In this document: in pieces, positions 59,824 through 64,000 of the stretch
How positions within the stretch are numbered: position 1 is the stretch's first letter
Layout of the letters: every line of letters begins with the position of its first letter
Assembly: GCA_049317265.1 (NCBI GenBank)
Contig: JBMOIP010000023.1
Location: 10,585-74,584 of the forward strand
Reading direction: 5' to 3'
DNA: 64,000 bases
Source of the DNA: CAIVAT01 sp049317265
GTDB lineage: Bacteria; Bacteroidota; Bacteroidia; Bacteroidales; FEN-979
Position numbers and translations under genes: made by a program
Notes under the pieces: model-generated
Databases searched by the model: none
Told to the model about the DNA's origin: nothing
Seen by the model: only the letters and a program-made list of their open reading frames with translations

Positions 59824-59831
59824 TACTTTTG
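59824..59831 (+). promoter_or_regulatory. Candidate -7 element for the tRNA nucleotidyltransferase gene
   Basis: TACTTTTG fits TAnnTTTG about 85 nt before the TTG start at 59917. No TTG is seen at the -33 position. Confidence 0.4.
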
Positions 59832-59916
59832 CAACCTGTGAGGAGCGGAGATGGTACAAGAAGGGTGGGGTTGTGGGAGATTCCGGTAAGTTTTCATGTT
59901 GTCAATTTTTTAATTT

Positions 59917-61332
59917 TTGAAAAAACATCTGATAAATCCAATATTTGCGATCATTTCCCAGGTTGCCGGCGAACTTGATATGAAGGCCTTTGTTATTGGA
60001 GGTTTTGTGAGGGACTTACTGTTGAATCGGGATAATAAGCAAGATATTGATATTGTAGTACTTGGCAGTGGAATCGATTTTGCACATGCGGTTGCAAGGA
60101 AGGTGGATGGCGATGTTCCCGTAAAATTTTTTAAAAATTTCGGCACGGCCATGCTGAATTTTCATGGTTGGAAAATCGAGTTCGTGGGTGCCCGCAGGGA
60201 ATCGTACAGGTTTAACTCGCGCAAACCGATTGTGGAGGATGGCACCCTTGAAGATGACCAGAACCGTCGTGATTTTACGATCAATGCAATGGCGATTGAC
60301 CTGACTTCGGAGGGTTATGGGACATTGGTTGACCCTTTTAATGGTATCGGCGATCTGGAAAAAAAGATCATCCGCACTCCCCTTGATCCGGATATTACAT
60401 TCTCTGATGATCCGTTGCGCATGATGCGGGCCATCAGGTTTGCCGCTCAGCTTGATTTTGTAATTGAACCTTCCTGCCTGGAAGCAATTGCCCGGAACGC
60501 CGAAAGGATCTCCATCGTTTCGATGGAGCGGGTGGCAGATGAGTTCAACCTCATCATCCAGGCCAAATCACCCTCCACCGGATTCCTGATGTTAGATAAA
60601 ACCGGACTGCTTAAACTGATCTTTCCCGAATTCTGTGAGTTAAAAGGTGCAGAGATCATTGAGGGTAAGGGCCATAAGGATAATTTTTACCACACGCTTG
60701 CCGTTCTCGACAATGTTGCAAGTGTTTCAGACAATTTATGGCTCCGTTGGGCAGCCATTCTCCATGATATAGCCAAACCGCTGACAAAGAAGTTCATCCC
60801 AGGAACGGGCTGGACTTTTCATGCACATGAGTTCAGGGGTGCCAGGATGGTGCCCCATATATTCAGGAAGCTCAAACTCCCGCTCAACGAGAAGATGCAT
60901 TATGTTGAGAAACTGGTTTTGCTGCATCTCCGCCCGATTGTTCTGGCTGAAGATGTGGTGACTGATTCTGCAGTGCGCAGGCTGCTTTTTGAGGCAGGCG
61001 ATGATATTGATGACCTGATGCTCCTGTGTAACGCTGACATCACATCCAAAAATCCAAATAAGGTTAAACGGTTTATTGCAAATTTTGAAATCGTCCGTCA
61101 AAAACTCAAGGAGATTGAAGAGAAGGATCAATTGCGGAACTGGCAACCCCCGATTTCCGGGGAGGTGATCATGAAGGTATTTGATATTCCTCCTTCAAAA
61201 CCGGTCGGACTGATTAAAGATGCGATCACGGAGGCTATTCTTGAAGGGGAGATCCCCAATAATTATGATGCGGCATTTCAGCGGATGTTGTTGGAAGGTG
61301 AAAAACTGGGCTTGCATAAAAAAGGCAATTGA
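59917..61332 (+). CDS. cca: CCA tRNA nucleotidyltransferase with HD domain
   Basis: A 471-aa class II nucleotidyltransferase that adds or repairs the 3' CCA of tRNA. The head has AFVIGGFVRDLLLNRDNKQDIDIVVLGSG (GG and DxD, about 23-51) and RRDFTINAMAIDL (about 123-135). The neck and body contain DPLRMMRAIRF and the C-terminal HD phosphohydrolase domain (HDIAKPLTKKF, about 290). The start must be TTG 59917. An in-frame stop (59911) lies just upstream, and the next ATG (MKAFVIGG) would cut into the head domain. Confidence 0.93.
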   Translation: MKKHLINPIFAIISQVAGELDMKAFVIGGFVRDLLLNRDNKQDIDIVVLGSGIDFAHAVARKVDGDVPVKFFKNFGTAMLNFHGWKIEFVGARRESYRFNSRKPIVEDGTLEDDQNRRDFTINAMAIDLTSEGYGTLVDPFNGIGDLEKKIIRTPLDPDITFSDDPLRMMRAIRFAAQLDFVIEPSCLEAIARNAERISIVSMERVADEFNLIIQAKSPSTGFLMLDKTGLLKLIFPEFCELKGAEIIEGKGHKDNFYHTLAVLDNVASVSDNLWLRWAAILHDIAKPLTKKFIPGTGWTFHAHEFRGARMVPHIFRKLKLPLNEKMHYVEKLVLLHLRPIVLAEDVVTDSAVRRLLFEAGDDIDDLMLLCNADITSKNPNKVKRFIANFEIVRQKLKEIEEKDQLRNWQPPISGEVIMKVFDIPPSKPVGLIKDAITEAILEGEIPNNYDAAFQRMLLEGEKLGLHKKGN

Positions 61333-61347
61333 TCCTTTTTTTCCTTT

Positions 61348-61373
61348 TTGTTACGCGGAATTTTATATTTTTG
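61348..61373 (+). promoter_or_regulatory. Candidate promoter of the 61399 gene
   Basis: TTG (61348-61350), a 15-nt spacer (short) and TATTTTTG (61366-61373) lie just upstream of ATG 61399. A GGAG lies 8 nt before the ATG. Confidence 0.45.
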
Positions 61374-61398
61374 ACCCGAATTTATAGTTGGAGCAACC

Positions 61399-62193
61399 AT
61401 GTTGATTTATCGTTTTAGGGTAACATGCGAAGAGCATGATGGGTTTCTGAGGGAAATCGAAATTCAACCAAATCAGACTTTTCTTGATTTTCATCATATA
61501 TTGTTGGATTCAGGTGAGTTGCTTCATTGCGACCGCGCCTCTTTTTTCATGACCGACAAAAAATATAAAAAAGATAAGGAAATATCGTTGAAAGCGGAAA
61601 AACGCCAGGTTCGAAAATATGATGAAGACCTCGACCAGGTCGTCACTGAAGCGTTGACACTTCCCCTGATGAAAACCGAAAAAATTAAAAATTATATCGA
61701 GGATCCTCACCAGAAGATGATTTATGAGTTTATTGGCCGTGATATCTTCTCATTTCACATCGAACTTTTCAAAATTTTTCCGGCAGAGGGAGTCCCCTCA
61801 TTTCCAAGATGTATTAAGCGGGTAGGGGAGTTGCCTAAAAAAGCAGAGCAGCCGACTGCTGCTGAAGTGGTTCCTGCAGCCCCTAAGGTTGTAATTCCAA
61901 AGGTCCCGCTTCCGAAACTCCAGGAACTTGTTAAATTTGACGACATTGTGGAGGATGAGCACGAACTGGCAGAAATTGAAAATGAGCTTGTCGGATTGCT
62001 TGAAGATGACCAGGAACAGGAAGTTCCTTCTGAAAGCAATGAGACTGATGAGCATGGCATGAATGACTTCTTGTATGGTGAAGAGGAAGAGGCTGATGAG
62101 GATGATAAACTCGATCATTTAGAAGATTACGAGGATATCGAAAGCCTGGATAAAAGGATTTCCGGGTTTGACCGTGACTCAGATGACTATTGA
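61399..62193 (+). CDS. Plasmid pRiA4b ORF-3-like protein with acidic tail
   Basis: A 264-aa protein. The N-terminal part (about residues 1-150, YRFRVTCEEHDGFLREIEIQPNQTFLDFHHIL and YEFIGRDIFSFHIELFKI) resembles the PRiA4-ORF3/TnpR-like family, here a stand-alone chromosomal version common in Bacteroidota. A Pro/Ala/Val linker follows (about 150-180), then a strongly acidic region (Glu/Asp-rich, about 185-264). Function is unknown. The acidic tail suggests binding of a basic partner or metal, an inference only. It overlaps miaA by 11 nt. Confidence 0.72.
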   Translation: MLIYRFRVTCEEHDGFLREIEIQPNQTFLDFHHILLDSGELLHCDRASFFMTDKKYKKDKEISLKAEKRQVRKYDEDLDQVVTEALTLPLMKTEKIKNYIEDPHQKMIYEFIGRDIFSFHIELFKIFPAEGVPSFPRCIKRVGELPKKAEQPTAAEVVPAAPKVVIPKVPLPKLQELVKFDDIVEDEHELAEIENELVGLLEDDQEQEVPSESNETDEHGMNDFLYGEEEEADEDDKLDHLEDYEDIESLDKRISGFDRDSDDY

Positions 62194-63088
62194 AAATAAG
62201 TTACTGGTTGTAATTGCCGGTCCGACCGCTGTAGGCAAAACATCAACCGGGATTTTTCTGGCGCATCATTATAATTCGGAAATAATTTCGGCGGATTCCC
62301 GCCAGTTCTACAAAGAGCTTATTATTGGCACTGCTTCACCCACCGTGGAGGAGTTATCGCTTGCAACTCACCACTTTGTCCACCACATTTCGATCAGTGA
62401 ACAGTTCAATGTCTCTCTCTTTGAAACAGGTGTCCTGGAATTAGCCGAAAAACAATTCCAGGAAAGAAATATCCTCTTCATGGTTGGCGGATCAGGATTG
62501 TATATCAATGCCGTATGCCACGGAATTGACCAGCTTCCCGATCCTGACCCTGATATCAGGCAACGATTGAAAAAGACGCTTGCTGAATCAGGTATTACAG
62601 CTTTGCAACATGAGTTGGCGGCTCTTGACCCGGTATATTCAAACCAGGTAGACCTGTCAAATCCTGCCAGGCTGATGAGGGCAATTGAAATATGCCGGTC
62701 AACCGGAGTTCCCTATTCCTCCTTACGTACCAATAAACCAGGTCAACGAAATTTCAAAATTTTGAAAGTGGGACTTGAACTTCCGCGGGAAATGCTGTAT
62801 GACCGGATAAACAGAAGGGTGGATGCCATGATGGAGGCAGGGTTGTTTGAAGAAGCACTTTCACTATACCCATATCGCCATTTTAATGCCCTGAATACGG
62901 TTGGTTACAAAGAACTGTTTGATCATTTTGAAGGCCTGACCACCCTTGAACATGCGGTGGATAAGATTAAAGTCCATAGCCGCCGTTATGCAAAGCGGCA
63001 GCTGACCTGGTTTAAAAAAGATACTGAATACAAATGGTACCGGCCGGACCAGCTTGATCAGATAATTGAACTGATTGAATCAGCGTGA
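62183..63088 (+). CDS. miaA: tRNA dimethylallyltransferase
   Basis: A 301-aa enzyme that prenylates A37 of tRNAs reading UNN codons. P-loop GPTAVGKTS (about 12-20), SADSRQFYKEL (about 38-48), a dimethylallyl-site GGSGLYINA and the tRNA-binding RYAKRQLTWFK near the C-terminus. The start is ATG 62183 (MTIENKLLVV) rather than TTG 62168. It overlaps the preceding gene by 11 nt. The 3' end overlaps the convergent kinase gene by 31 nt. Confidence 0.95.
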   Translation: MTIENKLLVVIAGPTAVGKTSTGIFLAHHYNSEIISADSRQFYKELIIGTASPTVEELSLATHHFVHHISISEQFNVSLFETGVLELAEKQFQERNILFMVGGSGLYINAVCHGIDQLPDPDPDIRQRLKKTLAESGITALQHELAALDPVYSNQVDLSNPARLMRAIEICRSTGVPYSSLRTNKPGQRNFKILKVGLELPREMLYDRINRRVDAMMEAGLFEEALSLYPYRHFNALNTVGYKELFDHFEGLTTLEHAVDKIKVHSRRYAKRQLTWFKKDTEYKWYRPDQLDQIIELIESA

Positions 63089-63915
63089 TATGCCACCAAT
63101 CCATCAATGGGCGAGGGTAGAATTTTCGTAATTTTCACAGCATAGGTTCCGGCAACTTGGTACAGTTCTTCCTTGTAAAAGTGAGCGATTGATCCGATAA
63201 AGCCAACCGGTGTCGCCCTGAAAGATTCATATTTCGTGATGTGTGCGTTGAAAAAGTCCTGAAAAGAGCGCAGCAGAAGGCTTTTTACATATGGATGTCC
63301 GCGGTTTGCACCAAGGAAGGGACTGAAAGATGCAAGGTACCTGTTCGGAGAAGGTTTGTTATACAGGGAGTTGAGGATATCCTCCAGCGTATGGTTATAG
63401 GTCGCAACAAAGGCATCTCGGAGATCGGCCGGGAGTTCTTTCCTGAGGTAGGCGCCCAGGAAGAGTTTTCCCAGGTAGGAGCCAGCCCCTTCATCACCAA
63501 AGAGGTAGCCCAGCGAATCTACTTTTGAATGGGTATTTACGCCATCGAAAAAGCATGAGTTGCAACCAGTTCCCAGGATACAGGCAATTCCTTCTCCATC
63601 GCCGAATAAGGCCCTGGCTGCCCCGAGAATGTCGTGATAAACAAATATGGATGAATTTCGGAAAAAGACTTTCAATGCATCGCTGATCATGCTGTTGTTG
63701 TAACCGGTAGAGCAGCCTGCCCCATAAAAATGTATCTCCTTGATTTGATATTCAACCAGGAAAGGAGCAACATCCGCCCGGATGATCGCCTCTACACTTT
63801 CAGAATTATGAAAATAGGGATTGATCCCGCAAGTCGTGATCGAATCTTTCACAACATCTCCTTCCAGGAGTTTCCACGTAGTCTTCGTTGACCCACTATC
63901 CGCAATCAGCGTCAT
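63058..63915 (-). CDS. BadF/BadG-type ATPase, N-acetylglucosamine kinase-like
   Basis: A 285-aa actin-fold sugar kinase-like protein: MTLIADSGSTKTTWKLL phosphate-1 loop, TCGINPYFH, YGAGCSTGYNN (about 85-95), ILGTGCNSCFF phosphate-2 loop (about 115-125), SLGYLFGDEGAGSYLG. These match the GlcNAc kinase branch of the BadF/BadG/BcrA/BcrD family, common as one copy in Bacteroidota. It probably phosphorylates an amino sugar in cell-wall recycling. Its 3' end overlaps the miaA 3' end by 31 nt on the opposite strand. Confidence 0.87.
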   Translation of the reverse strand: MTLIADSGSTKTTWKLLEGDVVKDSITTCGINPYFHNSESVEAIIRADVAPFLVEYQIKEIHFYGAGCSTGYNNSMISDALKVFFRNSSIFVYHDILGAARALFGDGEGIACILGTGCNSCFFDGVNTHSKVDSLGYLFGDEGAGSYLGKLFLGAYLRKELPADLRDAFVATYNHTLEDILNSLYNKPSPNRYLASFSPFLGANRGHPYVKSLLLRSFQDFFNAHITKYESFRATPVGFIGSIAHFYKEELYQVAGTYAVKITKILPSPIDGLVAYHADSISSII

Positions 63916-63950
63916 CTCGTATTATTTAAATTATCACATCCATCTCCCGT

Positions 63951-64000
63951 CCACTTGTCCACTTGTCCACTTGTCCACTTGTCCACTTGTCCACTTGTCC
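63951..64000. repeat. Octamer tandem repeat (CCACTTGT)n at the window end
   Basis: 50 bp of perfect CCACTTGT units (6.25 copies) run off the right edge of the window. It lies 35 nt upstream of the kinase start, on the promoter side. Confidence 0.95.

Overview
The window is chromosomal DNA from a member of the Bacteroidota, most likely an anaerobic Bacteroidales-type lineage. The evidence is two giant surface proteins with type IX secretion (T9SS) C-terminal sorting domains, candidate promoters of the Bacteroidota form (TTG, then TAnnTTTG), few Shine-Dalgarno sites, and short-period tandem repeats at gene junctions. No rRNA, tRNA or CRISPR array was recognised. Two terminators flanking the giant genes have the same stem and loop.

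Layout. 1-1.7 kb: Crp/Fnr and Rrf2 regulators, then a small secreted TonB-C-like protein. 1.9-6.4 kb (minus): a MacAB-type export operon (ATPase, two permeases, membrane-fusion protein). 6.7-10.7 kb (plus): M3 peptidase, DsrE protein, small lipoprotein, NhaA antiporter. 11.0-22.9 kb: giant adhesin-like protein 1 (3950 aa). 22.9-32.2 kb (minus): a lasso-peptide locus. In transcription order it holds an HprK-like kinase, a sulfotransferase, [an inserted GxxExxY element], the PqqD/RRE protein (B1), the B2 leader peptidase, an Asn-synthetase-type cyclase, a 45-aa precursor peptide, a terminator, an ABC exporter and two glycosyltransferases. 32.3-38.2 kb (plus): a seven-gene island of GT8 glycosyltransferases, sulfotransferases and a cysteine-motif protein. 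38.5-41.7 kb (minus): NTP_transf_5 nucleotidyltransferase and O-antigen-ligase/TPR protein. 42.0-54.0 kb: giant protein 2 (4000 aa), with 32 Ig-like units, part of them in a five-unit higher-order repeat. 54.0-64.0 kb: housekeeping genes (lipoate ligase, lipid A-type acyltransferase, fused aconitase, HD protein, isocitrate/isopropylmalate-type dehydrogenase, tRNA nucleotidyltransferase, PRiA4-ORF3-like protein, MiaA, BadF-type kinase).

The most interesting content is the lasso-peptide locus. Its precursor gene (26731-26868, minus) is short enough to be missed by ordinary gene finding. The leader has the WxxP recognition motif and Thr at -2. The predicted 20-residue core starts with Ser, has Glu at position 9 for the ring, and ends in Ser. 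A C-terminal Ser is the residue modified by paeninodin-type lasso kinases, and an HprK-like kinase is encoded nearby with a sulfotransferase overlapping it by 4 nt and a nucleotidyltransferase further away. A 553-bp element with 13-bp perfect terminal inverted repeats sits inside the locus and carries a GxxExxY (PD-(D/E)XK-like) gene broken by an in-frame TAA.

The genes around the lasso locus suggest a cell-surface or secreted-product region: glycan synthesis and sulfation, polymer ligation, peptide export and two T9SS adhesins. The two giants share their C-terminal modules and terminator, so they are paralogous ends bracketing about 19 kb of accessory genes. All functional statements are from sequence reading and family knowledge. 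No database search was possible.
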